64,000 bases of DNA from Chitinophagales bacterium (lineage in GTDB: Bacteria; Bacteroidota; Bacteroidia; Chitinophagales; UBA8649): contig JACJYT010000006.1 of assembly GCA_020635975.1 (NCBI GenBank), positions 62,001 to 126,000 of the forward strand, in the 5' to 3' direction. The notes under the pieces are model-generated. The model was not told the origin of the DNA, did no database searches, and worked only from the letters and a program-made list of their open reading frames with translations. A program made the translations under genes and the position numbers. How positions within the stretch are numbered: the stretch's first letter is position 1; each line of letters opens with the position of its first letter. Shown piece by piece: positions 49,058-60,300 of this stretch.

Positions 49058-51604
49058 ATGGAATCTAAATTTTCACCAGAAGTAAAAGAAGTCATCTCTA
49101 ACAGTAGAGAGGAGGCTTTGCGACTAAATCACGATACTATTGGCGTGGAGCACCTAATATTGGGTTTGTTGCGCGACAATGACAATGTGGCAGTTAAAGT
49201 ATTAAAATCTTTGGAGATAAATCCAGTATTGCTTCGTAGAGCTATAGAAAACTCTATGAAAGGTCGCGCTTCTAAAAAGATCCACGATCCTCGTAGCCTA
49301 CCGCTAACAAAGCAAGCAGAAAAGATTTTAAAAATAATGGTTCTTGAAGCCAAAGTTCTGAAAGCAGATGCTATTGGAACCGACCACCTTTTGCTTTCTG
49401 TTCTTAAAAATGAGGACAATGTGGTTACGCAAATCTTGGCAAAGTATGATGTAGATTATGAAATTTTCAAATCAGAAATCAGCTTTATTAATGAAGATAT
49501 TAAATCGGAATTGCCAGAAGATGGTAGCGAGGATAGCTTTGATGAAGATGGCGACAAATCGCCTTTTGGGGGAAGTGGTTCGCAATCTAAAGCAACTGGA
49601 GCCAAAGCAAAATCTAAAACTCCTGTTTTAGATAATTTCGGAAGAGATGTTACTGAACTTGCAGAGCAAGATAGATTAGACCCTATCGTTGGAAGAGAGA
49701 CAGAAATAGAACGTGTTTCTCAAATCTTAAGCAGAAGAAAAAAGAACAATCCGATTTTAATTGGAGAACCAGGGGTGGGTAAAACAGCCATTGTAGAAGG
49801 TCTAGCCATCAGAATTATTGAAAAGCGCGTTTCGCGAGTTCTTTTTAACAAGCGCGTAATCATGTTAGATTTAGCTGCCTTAGTAGCCGGAACTAAATAT
49901 AGAGGGCAATTCGAAGAAAGAATGAAAGCCATTATGAATGAGCTAGAAAAAAATCGTGATGTGATTTTATTTATAGACGAAATTCATACCATTGTTGGTG
50001 CAGGAGGTGCTACCGGATCTTTGGATGCATCGAACATTTTCAAACCTGCTTTAGCTCGTGGAGAATTACAAGTTATTGGTGCTTCTACTCTAGATGAATA
50101 CCGCCAACACATAGAAAAAGATGGAGCTTTAGATAGACGTTTCCAAAAGGTAATTATTGATCCGCCTTCTATGGAAGACACCTTAATCATCCTCAACAAT
50201 ATCAAAGCCAAATACGAAGAATACCATAATGTGAATTATAGTCAAGATGCTATAGACGCTTGTGTTAAAATGAGTAATCGTTACATAACCGATAGATTTT
50301 TGCCCGATAAGGCCATCGATGTTTTGGATGAAGTTGGTGCGAGAGTTCACCTTAAAAACATTCAAGTTCCTAAAGATGTCTTAGATTTAGAAGCGCAAAT
50401 CGACAAGATTAAAGAAGAAAAAACTCAGGTTGTAAAAAGTCAACGCTACGAAGAGGCCGCAAGACTTCGCGATACCGAAAAGAAACTTCTAGAGCAGTTA
50501 GACGCCGCTAAAAACCATTGGGAAGAGGATATAAAAACAAAACGTTATCCCGTGAGCGAAGACGACATTGCAGAAGTAATTGGCATGATGACGGGTATTC
50601 CTGTAAGTAAAATTGCACAAAGCGAGAATAAGAAATTAGTGGTTCTCGGCGAAGAATTAAAAAAACAAGTTATTGGGCAAGACGATGCCGTTGCTAAAAT
50701 TACCAAGGCGATTCAGCGAAATAGAGTAGGTTTAAAAGATCCCAACAAGCCCATCGGTTCTTTCATTTTTATGGGTCCTACCGGAGTTGGTAAAACAGAA
50801 TTGGCAAGAGCTATTGCTAAACAAATGTTCGATAACGATGCTTCTTTAATCAGAATTGATATGAGTGAGTACATGGAGAAATTTTCAGTTTCTCGTTTAA
50901 TCGGTGCTCCTCCGGGCTATGTTGGTTACGAAGAAGGCGGACAGTTAACAGAAAAAGTTAGAAGAAAGCCGTACGCTGTGGTCTTATTAGATGAAATTGA
51001 AAAAGCACATCCAGATATCTTTAACTTGTTACTACAAGTACTCGATGAAGGAATGCTTACCGATGGTTTAGGTAGAAAGATTGATTTTAAAAATACCTTA
51101 ATCATCATGACTTCTAATATTGGAGCAAGAGATTTAAAAGAATTTGGAACAGGTGTTGGATTTGCTACTAAAGCAAAAGAAAGTGCTAGTGCAGATACAA
51201 GTTCAGGTGTAATATCTAAAGCACTTAAAAGAACTTTTGCCCCAGAATTCTTAAACAGAATAGACGATGTTATTATGTTTAATTCTTTAAGCAAAGAAGA
51301 TATTCATAAGATTATTGATATTGTTCTTAATGGTGTTTACAAGCGTTTAGAAGGCTTAGGTTACCAAATTGAATTAACCGAAAGTGCGAAAGACTTCATA
51401 GCTGAAAAAGGTTATGATCCGAACTTTGGAGCTCGTCCTTTACATAGAGCTATTCAAAAGTATTTAGAAGATCCTTTAGCGGAAGAAATTTTGAACAATA
51501 AGCCGAAAGAGGGAGATATTCTTGTGGCAGATTACAATAAGGAAGAAGCTAAAATAGAAATTACTGCGAAAAAAGCTAAAGCCAAAAAAGCAGAAAAAAA
51601 GTAA
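49058..51604 (+). CDS. clpC: ATP-dependent Clp protease ATP-binding subunit ClpC
   Basis: 848 residues. N-terminal double Clp_N repeat (1-150), an acidic low-complexity linker, AAA+ D1 ('GEPGVGKTAIVEGLA'), a UVR-type middle motif ('RYEEAARLRDTEKKL'), and AAA+ D2 ('MGPTGVGKTELARAI'). The ClpP-binding loop has 'GVGFATK'. It unfolds proteins for ClpP. It ends in a Lys/Ala-rich tail, before a strong terminator. Confidence 0.96.
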   Translation: MESKFSPEVKEVISNSREEALRLNHDTIGVEHLILGLLRDNDNVAVKVLKSLEINPVLLRRAIENSMKGRASKKIHDPRSLPLTKQAEKILKIMVLEAKVLKADAIGTDHLLLSVLKNEDNVVTQILAKYDVDYEIFKSEISFINEDIKSELPEDGSEDSFDEDGDKSPFGGSGSQSKATGAKAKSKTPVLDNFGRDVTELAEQDRLDPIVGRETEIERVSQILSRRKKNNPILIGEPGVGKTAIVEGLAIRIIEKRVSRVLFNKRVIMLDLAALVAGTKYRGQFEERMKAIMNELEKNRDVILFIDEIHTIVGAGGATGSLDASNIFKPALARGELQVIGASTLDEYRQHIEKDGALDRRFQKVIIDPPSMEDTLIILNNIKAKYEEYHNVNYSQDAIDACVKMSNRYITDRFLPDKAIDVLDEVGARVHLKNIQVPKDVLDLEAQIDKIKEEKTQVVKSQRYEEAARLRDTEKKLLEQLDAAKNHWEEDIKTKRYPVSEDDIAEVIGMMTGIPVSKIAQSENKKLVVLGEELKKQVIGQDDAVAKITKAIQRNRVGLKDPNKPIGSFIFMGPTGVGKTELARAIAKQMFDNDASLIRIDMSEYMEKFSVSRLIGAPPGYVGYEEGGQLTEKVRRKPYAVVLLDEIEKAHPDIFNLLLQVLDEGMLTDGLGRKIDFKNTLIIMTSNIGARDLKEFGTGVGFATKAKESASADTSSGVISKALKRTFAPEFLNRIDDVIMFNSLSKEDIHKIIDIVLNGVYKRLEGLGYQIELTESAKDFIAEKGYDPNFGARPLHRAIQKYLEDPLAEEILNNKPKEGDILVADYNKEEAKIEITAKKAKAKKAEKK

Positions 51605-51620
51605 ATTCTGAATTAACTCT

Positions 51621-51655
51621 AAAAAAGCGTCTTGATTTCAAGGCGCTTTTTTTTT
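51621..51655 (+). terminator. Terminator of clpC
   Basis: AAAAAAGCGTCTTGA and TCAAGGCGCTTTTTT pair around a short loop with one G-T pair, ending in nine or more T. Confidence 0.9.
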
Positions 51656-51817
51656 GAGTAGCACCTTTGCTAGATATTTTGCTCCAAGTCTAGTAAAGCA
51701 TTCTCTCTCCCACTTCGTCCATTTAAGTCGCCAAAGTCTTCAATTACTCAATTTTTAACTTCTCCCCTTTTTTGCATTCTAAGTTTACCCCAGTTTTTGC
51801 ACCCAAACTGAAAAATT

Positions 51818-52789
51818 ATGAAGGCACAAAATTCAATTCTCCTAATTCTATTCTTCTTTTTCCTTTCTTGTTCAAAGGATCCTCTCATTGAAGAAAGTAA
51901 ATCGCGCGACTTCTATCTTAGAACAAATTCTCAAAAGGATGCTAAGCAAGAGGCACTAATCCATATAGAAATTATCGATGATCGCTTAGTTTTTCAAAAC
52001 AGTGATGATTTTGCGCAAGCTATGTGGTATCTCGAGACTCACAATCTTGAGGAATGGAGAAAAAGCATCTCCATCAAAACTTATCCCCCAAAAGAAGAGC
52101 AAGGTTTATACGCTATAGAAACTTTCGATCCTCAACTTAGCTCGCTTTTGAATACTAAGGGCATTGTTCAGATTAATCCCTACCTGTTTAAGTTTCTTCC
52201 CGAAGAAGAGAAAATTCTGGTAATAGACACACAATTTCTCCACCACTACCTCGATTTCGAAATGGCCAATTCATCCACGGCATACATTCAGGAGTTTTAT
52301 TTTGATGAAGATGTATGGAACTTGCTAGAAGAACAAAATGGTGATTTAGCGTCAACTAAAGCACTTTGCAAAGAAGCACGTGCCAAGAATAAAACGGTAA
52401 GTCAAGAAGCCCTGAGTAATAATATTAGCCCCTATGTTTGGCATAAAGCAAGAATCTATCTTTTATACAATCGCTTCGGCATTTGGGAGAAAGTAAAATG
52501 TGTATTTACTAACCAACGTCACGATATTTTCACGAATTCAACTTTCATTCCAGCTCAAGTCTCTTCTTGGGAGCTAAGTTATCACTTCGACGAAAGATGT
52601 GGCGAGGTCATCGACGGAAGTTTAAGCATAGCCAGTGGAGAATATAGCGAAGAAATTATTATCCTTCGTAGCGACAAGAAGGCCTTAGAAGAAAATCAAA
52701 GTACAATAAGTTGTAATCTAAGCTTTGAATACATTCCTAACAATTCAGAAAGCACGCAAAGCTTAAGTCTTCTACTCGATAATTTTTAA
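51818..52789 (+). CDS. Lipoprotein of unknown function
   Basis: 323 residues with a clear lipobox ('LFFFFLSCSKD', Cys near 18). The body has no repeats or motifs I can assign; Trp and Cys residues in the last third suggest a folded domain with one disulfide ('VKCVF', 'DERCGEV', 'TISCNLSF'). It is probably anchored in the outer membrane. It is followed after 193 bases by a T9SS-sorted protein gene on the same strand. Confidence 0.75.
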   Translation: MKAQNSILLILFFFFLSCSKDPLIEESKSRDFYLRTNSQKDAKQEALIHIEIIDDRLVFQNSDDFAQAMWYLETHNLEEWRKSISIKTYPPKEEQGLYAIETFDPQLSSLLNTKGIVQINPYLFKFLPEEEKILVIDTQFLHHYLDFEMANSSTAYIQEFYFDEDVWNLLEEQNGDLASTKALCKEARAKNKTVSQEALSNNISPYVWHKARIYLLYNRFGIWEKVKCVFTNQRHDIFTNSTFIPAQVSSWELSYHFDERCGEVIDGSLSIASGEYSEEIIILRSDKKALEENQSTISCNLSFEYIPNNSESTQSLSLLLDNF

Positions 52790-52982
52790 TCCTTTCATCC
52801 AAACAAATTCCCATTGGTTTGTATGGGCTAACCACCCGACAAATTGAAGAAAAACAATACAAAACCGAGTAAGTCGAAAAGCGATAGTGAGTAGACCAAT
52901 TTCATTAATAAAGGGGTGTTAGAAAAAAACTAGAATACCATACTCTAAAAAACAATCTTCATCCTTTCTAAAATCAACTACC

Positions 52983-55085
52983 ATGAAAAATATACTTTTC
53001 CTATGCAGCAGTTTAATCATTGCATTCACGGCTCAGGCCAATGAATTGCTCTTCTTTTATCCTATCAATTACACAGAAAGCTCTGAGCTTTTTATTAAAC
53101 TTGCCTACCCAATTGAGGATGCTTTCATTCTTTACGAGAACGAAAAGATTTACTTCGAAGAAAAAGGCATCCTACTTAAAAATATACCAGAAAAAATAAG
53201 TTTCGAACTCGGCCAAACTAGCAACATGCAAGATTATAAATTGGTAGAAGAAACTTTGGTTTGGCAAAACGATTTAAGCGAAAATATTCTAATGGACAAA
53301 GCACTTTATAAGGCTATTAGCTCTTGGTCGATAAAAGAAAACCAAGATGTTCCTTTGAGTAGCTATTTGAAAAGCTTAGTAGCCAACAAGCAAATTCATG
53401 AAGCAGAAATTTTATCCTTTGCTCAACAATTTTATAAAAATAAAGTTGCTTATGATGCACAATATAGTTTTGAAGACAAGCTAGATCTCATCTTTAAAAA
53501 AGATATAGAAACTGGAGAACTTTCTCCTTGTGGTTGTGGCTTTATTCTGAATCATTTTGCAAGCGTTGCTCCCTTGAATTATAGCGCATCAACTTTGCTA
53601 AATGGCTACAACTATCTAAATACTAGTGGTACGCTTTCAACCATGCTTGCTGTTAACGAAAACTTTCAAAGCACTAGTCCTAAGTGGCATACTTGGTATA
53701 CTAAAGAAAAAGGTCCTGCACACGACATGTTTCTACGCAGCTACGACGAATGGGGCCAATTTAAATACCAATGGTCTACCTTAGGATACGACAATAATAA
53801 TCCTCCCTATAATCCAAGTCCAAATTACGCTTATAATTCCTTCCAATTTATGTGCGTAGGTTACGACACAGAACTACCTAAAGATTGCGATTGCACGAAG
53901 ACTTTTTGTTCTGTTTACGAATACAATAACTTCTTGAAAGTACTAGCCCATCGTTTAAAACCAACTGCAAAAGTAAGCGCGGCAGCAGAAGAATTGGCAG
54001 TACTTACCCTAACTAATAAGTCGGGAGTACATTTAATAGATGCTAACAGAGATATGCTCTTAACCCAGTGCAAAGGAAGCTTCAATTTCGACTTTTTGCA
54101 AAACTTTTTAGATCTAGGAAAGGAAATTGTTCAAGTTGTAATCGAAGTAAATGACACTACCAATGGAAGCGCCATAAACGATATTCCTGCTGCTATAGAT
54201 AATATAGGTTCTGCCTTAATCGATCTAGTGCGTACCCCTCCGATTTTGGTAACTGGCGATTGCGAAGATAAAATGTTAGAGGCTAGCTTATTGCGTAACT
54301 TTAAGTGTTTTGAGTTAAAGGCAAACGACCCAACAACCATTACCTTACAAAGCTACACCTTCCTTGGCGTTTCGGGCGAGAGAAAATGGGATAACTACGC
54401 CATTGCAAGAAGCGATTTCCGCTTACAATCTTTTGTACTGCAAGGAAGCAATGAAAACTACGACCATTGTTGTTCTGATAAATTTGGAGTTCACCTCTAT
54501 GCTAACATGGGTGGACCAATTTCAGAACATGATCATAATACCAATACTCAAGGTGCTTATAACTTAATGGGACCTTGGGATAACTACACTCCCGTTGGTT
54601 ACTTGCCTACAATTCCAATAAACGCTAATCGAGGATATTACAGTTTAGATCTAGAAGGTAAAGAATGTGCTCCTATTCATCCAGCTAAGAAACTAGAAGC
54701 GGAGAATTGGTTCAGTAGTCTTGCTAATTTTACTAGCCCTTCCAAAGAGAGCATATTGAGGAACTTTGAAGAAGAGGAAAACTTAAAACTGGAAGATATC
54801 CATTTTGCAAACTCCATTATTGAATTGCAATTGTTTCCAAATCCAAGCTCTGGGAATATAAATCTCTCCATTTCAGGATTACAGCCGGGGAGAAATCTGA
54901 AAATAAAAATTTATAATGCTTTGGGCTCTGAGGTGGCTAGCATCTTTGAAGGTCAAAATGTAGATACGGAAATGAAACTAAATTGGACAAATACTAATTC
55001 AAAGCTGCCAAATGGCATGTATTTTGTTTCAATCACAGAAAATAATGTGATAATATCTACAAAATCATTTATTTTTAAAAACTAA
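52983..55085 (+). CDS. T9SS-sorted secreted protein, function unknown
   Basis: 700 residues. Signal peptide 'LFLCSSLIIAFTAQAN'. The C-terminal ~80 residues are a type A Por sorting domain ('LQLFPNPSSGNINLSI', 'IKIYNALGSEV', 'LPNGMYFVSI'). Between them the protein is rich in Cys pairs ('CGCGF', 'DCDCTKTFC', 'DHCCSDKFG') and contains 'GGPISEHDHN'. I do not recognise a domain in the middle. It is followed 46 bases later by a Cys-rich lipoprotein gene, probably co-transcribed. A surface or extracellular role is likely. Confidence 0.82.
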   Translation: MKNILFLCSSLIIAFTAQANELLFFYPINYTESSELFIKLAYPIEDAFILYENEKIYFEEKGILLKNIPEKISFELGQTSNMQDYKLVEETLVWQNDLSENILMDKALYKAISSWSIKENQDVPLSSYLKSLVANKQIHEAEILSFAQQFYKNKVAYDAQYSFEDKLDLIFKKDIETGELSPCGCGFILNHFASVAPLNYSASTLLNGYNYLNTSGTLSTMLAVNENFQSTSPKWHTWYTKEKGPAHDMFLRSYDEWGQFKYQWSTLGYDNNNPPYNPSPNYAYNSFQFMCVGYDTELPKDCDCTKTFCSVYEYNNFLKVLAHRLKPTAKVSAAAEELAVLTLTNKSGVHLIDANRDMLLTQCKGSFNFDFLQNFLDLGKEIVQVVIEVNDTTNGSAINDIPAAIDNIGSALIDLVRTPPILVTGDCEDKMLEASLLRNFKCFELKANDPTTITLQSYTFLGVSGERKWDNYAIARSDFRLQSFVLQGSNENYDHCCSDKFGVHLYANMGGPISEHDHNTNTQGAYNLMGPWDNYTPVGYLPTIPINANRGYYSLDLEGKECAPIHPAKKLEAENWFSSLANFTSPSKESILRNFEEEENLKLEDIHFANSIIELQLFPNPSSGNINLSISGLQPGRNLKIKIYNALGSEVASIFEGQNVDTEMKLNWTNTNSKLPNGMYFVSITENNVIISTKSFIFKN

Positions 55086-55131
55086 TTTTTAACTATATGA
55101 TCAGCAACTGTTCATTATAAATTTATACAAC

Positions 55132-55680
55132 ATGAAAAAAGTAATCCTTCTCGCCTCTGTCCTACTACTATTAGCTTCTTGTAAAGATGATAACACAGAT
55201 ATATTTTGTGAAGGTCCAGACTGTCCTCTTCTTGATGGCAGCACCTGTAAGGGACCTCTAATCAACGTTAATAATAATTGTGTTTGTCCAGAGGGTACTA
55301 CCTATTTAAACGATTCCACCTGCATGTTCCAAAATCAATTTCCTGAAACTAATGAAGTCTTTTTCTTTGAAATAACTTGCGAATGTCTCGCTGGAGATCT
55401 CATGCTGAGTATTACGAAGGAAAACCCAGTTGGCGGATTTTATTCTTTAGATCCCCAGTTTCATCCACAAGGACAAGGAAGAGTTGGCTATTCACTACTC
55501 ACCTTACCTGGTTCAACAGTTAGCGATTTTAGTTTTGCATTGCAGCCAGCATATTGCGAGGGGAAACTGCTGTACTTACATGGAAATTTACAGAATGATA
55601 CGATCAACTATGAATTGTTTTTCTTAAATGGCTTTGATATGGATACCTGCGGACCTTTCCAAAGTGTGGCTTTTCCATAA
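55132..55680 (+). CDS. Cys-rich lipoprotein
   Basis: 182 residues with a lipobox ('LLLLASCKDD', Cys near 17). An N-terminal EGF-like segment has closely spaced cysteines ('CEGPDCPLLDGSTC', 'NNNCVCPEGTTYLNDSTC'). The second half is beta-rich with three further Cys. I cannot name a family; the pattern is common in surface lipoproteins of this phylum. It ends at a shared terminator. Confidence 0.75.
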   Translation: MKKVILLASVLLLLASCKDDNTDIFCEGPDCPLLDGSTCKGPLINVNNNCVCPEGTTYLNDSTCMFQNQFPETNEVFFFEITCECLAGDLMLSITKENPVGGFYSLDPQFHPQGQGRVGYSLLTLPGSTVSDFSFALQPAYCEGKLLYLHGNLQNDTINYELFFLNGFDMDTCGPFQSVAFP

Positions 55681-55701
55681 ATTAAAATGCGTGGAACAGT
55701 T

Positions 55702-55733
55702 AAAAAAACGGAAGCTAAGGCTTCCGTTTTTTA
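55702..55733. terminator. Bidirectional terminator
   Basis: AAAAAACGGAAGC-TAAG-GCTTCCGTTTTTT: a perfect stem with A and T tracts, between a + gene ending at 55680 and a - gene ending at 55735. Confidence 0.93.
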
Positions 55734-55734
55734 T

Positions 55735-57207
55735 TTAGCTTTGTTCCAACCACATTTCCTTATACTTTTTACGCTTTACTAAAGACTCTAGCCAAAGCTG
55801 AAAATCAAAGGAATACTTTAAACTTTTATAGCCAATTGACTTTAAATTATCCCTACTTTCTTGAGCTAGTTGTTGATCAGAAAATTTCTTTGCTTTGACT
55901 ATCTTTCTGAAAAAATCTAAAACGATTGGAACATAAGCATCTTGATTTAAACTCAATCTACTTTCTATAGATTTCAATTTACCTTCTATAATATCAAAAT
56001 CTCCAAGTTCATAATCTAAAACAAGACTAAGTAACTCACTTACTCCAATAATTTCTATCCTTTTTTGTTTTAGCAAAAACTGCTCATTCATAATCAAAGA
56101 AATTTTTTGGTAATCACCTAAAAGATAATAAGCATAAATAAAGCAGTCTGAAACTGCCATCAAAATATGATCACTAAACAAGTCTATGGACGCAAAAAAT
56201 TCTTCTTGAAAATTCAAAACATCCTCTATCTTCTTTGTAAAGAAAATTTGCAAGATATTTAAGCGCAAGAGCTGCATATTTCTAAAGTCTTCATTTTGTT
56301 TAATACTACAATCCCAATTTCGAATAAACTCAATGTATTTATGGTAATAGCTATCATCTTCTAGCTCAAAACCATAGCTTATTATGTCGGCATAAAGTGC
56401 CAAAATAACTTTTTCCTGTCCCTCAAACAATTCAGAATTAGCTTGATAAATGGCAATCATTTTTTCAATATGAAACAAGGCTTCCGTTAATTTATCTTCC
56501 AAGAAGTAAATATTTCTCCAAAGTGAATGGTAATTAAACTGAAAACTAATGGGCATAGTATGGGCACTCAACTTAGAAGCAGTATCTTTAATGGCATGTA
56601 GAGCTTCTTCATCTATAGCTTTTTTATTTTTTAAGGCTTCAAAAACTTGGTTATGTAAGTGTACTAACTGGAGATTATCCAAATACAAGGAACTTAATGC
56701 TATGCGCTTTTCTGTAATTTGATTTAATTGTTCATAACTACCACTTAGATAAGCCACCCTAAAGCGTAGCTCCTCGAAAAATATCTCCAAACTATAATCT
56801 TTTAGTTGCAAACATTGTTTCTCACTCTTCTTAATTAGGCGCTTAGCTTCATCAAACAAGCCTTTCTTGATGAGAACCTGAATATAAATAGCTTCTTGCA
56901 AAAGCGATTGCCGCACATCCTCATTGCCGTCAAACTGACTTAAGCACATCAAGAGCTTTCTTTGAAGAGAATTTTTCCATTTAGCCAAGTTTTCTCCTTT
57001 AAATTTACGTTCAAAGACCAGCTTTATTTTCTCTTCAAAACTTGGATCAATCAAAGCCTTGTTAATACCCATATTGATTAAATCAAATAGAGCAAATTCC
57101 ATCTTGCTTTGCTTGTTTTCCAGCATAAAAAACTTTTTAAAATAAGTCTTTTCATGCTTGTTCATTTGGGCAATTATATGATAAACTCCTAAAGAAATAT
57201 TAGCCAT
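55735..57207 (-). CDS. Helical-repeat (TPR-like) protein, function unknown
   Basis: 490 residues, cytoplasmic (no signal), almost entirely alpha-helical with TPR-like pairs ('LIKKGLFDEAKRLIKKSEKQCLQL', 'LFHIEKMIAIYQANSELFEGQEKVILALYADIISYGFEL'). The N-terminus 'IIAQMNKHEKTYFKKFFML' is a stretch I associate with uncharacterised Bacteroidota proteins. It is a scaffold or regulator by its look, divergent from the large surface-protein gene. Confidence 0.7.
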   Translation of the reverse strand: MANISLGVYHIIAQMNKHEKTYFKKFFMLENKQSKMEFALFDLINMGINKALIDPSFEEKIKLVFERKFKGENLAKWKNSLQRKLLMCLSQFDGNEDVRQSLLQEAIYIQVLIKKGLFDEAKRLIKKSEKQCLQLKDYSLEIFFEELRFRVAYLSGSYEQLNQITEKRIALSSLYLDNLQLVHLHNQVFEALKNKKAIDEEALHAIKDTASKLSAHTMPISFQFNYHSLWRNIYFLEDKLTEALFHIEKMIAIYQANSELFEGQEKVILALYADIISYGFELEDDSYYHKYIEFIRNWDCSIKQNEDFRNMQLLRLNILQIFFTKKIEDVLNFQEEFFASIDLFSDHILMAVSDCFIYAYYLLGDYQKISLIMNEQFLLKQKRIEIIGVSELLSLVLDYELGDFDIIEGKLKSIESRLSLNQDAYVPIVLDFFRKIVKAKKFSDQQLAQESRDNLKSIGYKSLKYSFDFQLWLESLVKRKKYKEMWLEQS

Positions 57208-57325
57208 AAAGCATAATTTTAAATTAATATAATTATTTCATTTTCAATAAGTTAATTACAAAATTAAACTCTATTACATAGAATTTTAAGATAAAAATAC
57301 TATTTAAAAAAATAGCATCCGCCTA

Positions 57326-57333
57326 TAGATTTG
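57326..57333 (+). promoter_or_regulatory. -7 box of the YadA-head/S74 gene
   Basis: TAGATTTG, an exact TAnnTTTG, 13 bases before the ATG at 57347. Confidence 0.5.
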
Positions 57334-57346
57334 CTTAAAAAAACAA

Positions 57347-60300
57347 ATGAAGAAGATTTTGATATTTTGCTTATGCCTATCCAGTGTGCTTCTAAGTTTC
57401 GCTCAGCATGGCAATATTGGCATTGGTACTGCTAATCCAGATAGTTCCTCAAAACTCGATATTCAATCCATAGACAAGGGTTTGCTAATTCCTAGAATAG
57501 CTTTAGTAAGTGTCGATAGTACAGCACCTATTTCAGCCCCTGCCCTTTCCTTATTAATATTCAACACCACCACTAATCTAGAACTAAGCCCTGGTTTCTA
57601 TTTTTGGGATGGTAACCTTTGGCAAAAACTTTCTACCGCAAATTCTACTCTCGGTCTAGACGAAGCCTATGATGGCAATGGCGCTGGAGCAGGTAGAATT
57701 ATTGAAGCCGATCAAGGCGCTGTAAGTATTGAAGGTGAAGATGGTTTTCAAGTACTTGGCAGCTTAAATCTAGGAGCAGAAATGGCTTTAAGTGGAGCTG
57801 GAACTCGTATGTTTTTTAATCCTAGAAAATCTGCATTTCGGGTAGGAACCGTTACTAGCGCTCAATGGGATAAAGATAGCTTGGGCTTGCATTCCGTAGC
57901 CATGGGATATAACACCTTGGCTCTAGGATCTTTTTCTAACGCCATGGGATTAGGTTCAAAAGCGCGTGGCTTTGCAGCTATAAGCTTTGGCAACTCGAAT
58001 GAAGCCAATAATACGGGTAGTGTGGCTATCGGTACAAGCAATAAATCTTCTGGCTTAAATTCTATAGCACTTGGAAACAACAATACCGTGACTGGAGGAA
58101 CTAGTTTGGCCATGGGTTATAATAACAAACTCCCTAGCTCTATTTCTTATGCTTTAGGTTCTGATTTGGAAACATTCAGTATTTATGAAACCGTATTAGG
58201 AAGATTTAATACTAGTTATAGTCCAAATTCAAGTTTAGCTTGGCACCCAAATGATCGCCTACTTACTCTTGGTAATGGTACTAGTGCTGCTAATAAGAGC
58301 GATGCTTTAATCATTTATAAAAATGGGGACACCCGTATTTTCGGAACAGTACGTCTTGGAAGTATTGCATCCAATTTTAGCTTACCTGCGGTGGATGGGA
58401 ACAGTGACCAAATTTTAGTCAATAATGGAAGTGGAGCTTTGGTATGGCAAGATCAAACCGACAAAAGCAATACCCTCGATGCGGCTTATGATGAAGGTGG
58501 ACCAGGGCAAGGTAGAAGCATTATTGCAGATAATGGCGCTGTAAGCATTACTGGAACCGACGGCTTTCAAATAATTGGTATTCACGGAAGTGGCGAAACT
58601 ATTCAAGTTTCTGGAGCGGGTACCAGAATGTTCTTTAACCCTAACAAATCTGCCTTACGTGCAGGTCGCGTTATTGGCAATAATTGGGATGCCGATAGCA
58701 TAGGAAATTATTCTATTGCGCTAGGATATAATAATTTGGCAAAAGGCACCAATTCTATTAGCTTGGGTGCAAGTAATGAAGCACAAGCTGTTAATTCAAT
58801 CTGCTTTGGACTAGGGAATATAGCTAGCGAGCAGGGAACTGGAAGCTTTGGGAATTATAACAATTCAAGTGGCTACTTCTCGCATAGCTTTGGAAATTAC
58901 AATGAAGCTAGTGGATCTTATTCTAGTTGTTACGGATATAACAATACCGCCACGGGTCTTTATGCTATGAGTCTAGGATACTATTCGAATAGCTTTGGCG
59001 ATTTTGCTACAAGTTTAGGCAGTTTCAATACTTCTTCTGGCAATTCTTCTACTGCTATGGGTATTGAAAACGTAGCAGGGGCCTATGCCGCCACTGCAAC
59101 AGGCTACGGAAGCTCTGCTTTCGGTGCTCAAAGTTTTAGCATGGGACAATATACCGTAGCTGTGGGCACTAACGCCATCGCTTCGGGCAACTCTAGCTCT
59201 GCCATCGGATCTAATAGTTTTGCGGGAGGTAATTTTGGAAATGCAGGTGGTGAAAACGCTTTTGCTTTTGGTGATTCTTGTTTCGCAGATGGAGAAGCTT
59301 CCTTTGCCTTGGGAAAAAATGCTTACGCAACGGGGAACTATGCGAGCAGCATAGGTTACAATAACACCGCATCTTTCGACGGTACTGTAAGTCTTGGTTA
59401 TTCTAATAGCGCAACAAGTCCTTATGCTAGCAGTTTCGGCTTGGGTAATGTATCCTCTGGAAATAGCGCCACAAGCTATGGACGATATAATACGGCTTCA
59501 GGGAACTATTCTATCAGTGCTGGAGTATCCAACGAGGCTATCGGAACATCAAGCATTAGCATGGGATACAACAACATTGCAAATTCTAGCCGAAGTATTT
59601 GCATTGGTAGCAGCAATCAAAGCAGCAACAACTACGCTCTAAGTATAGGACTTAACAATCAAACTCAAGGCGAACAATCGGTGAGTATAGGAAGCACTAA
59701 TCTAGCTAGTGGGGATTTTTCTTATGCCATTGGCACCAACAACTATACCGCTGGAAGTCAAAGTTTTAGCATCGGACACAACAACAATGCTTACGCAAAC
59801 TCGCTTTGCTTGGGATCGGATAATTTAGCTAGTGGCAATAGAAGTTTTACTTTCGGTAAAGGACTAATCGCTTCAAGCTTTAATGAAGTGGTAGTGGGAT
59901 GTTATAATACCCCAGACCCTAACCCTAGTGCTGGTTGGGAAACAACAGACAATATCTTTGTTGTAGGTAACGGCGTTTCTGCCCTCAATACCAGCAATGC
60001 GCTTGTAGTTCGTAAAAGAGGAACAGTTGGAATACAAATGGATAATCCAGTTTATGCCTTAAATCTTCCTAACAATTCGGACATTGATGTTGGAAGAGCT
60101 AGAGCAAATGCCTGGACTACCTATTCGGATAGAAGAATTAAAAGTAATATTCAAGAGCTTTCCTACGGACTTCAAACCATCCTCAAGCTGAAACCAGTTA
60201 GTTATTTTCAACATGATTCAGAAGAAAATGAAAAAGAAATTGTGATTAGCGAATCTGGTACGCCACAAATTGGTTTCATAGCCCAAGACTTATACGAAGA

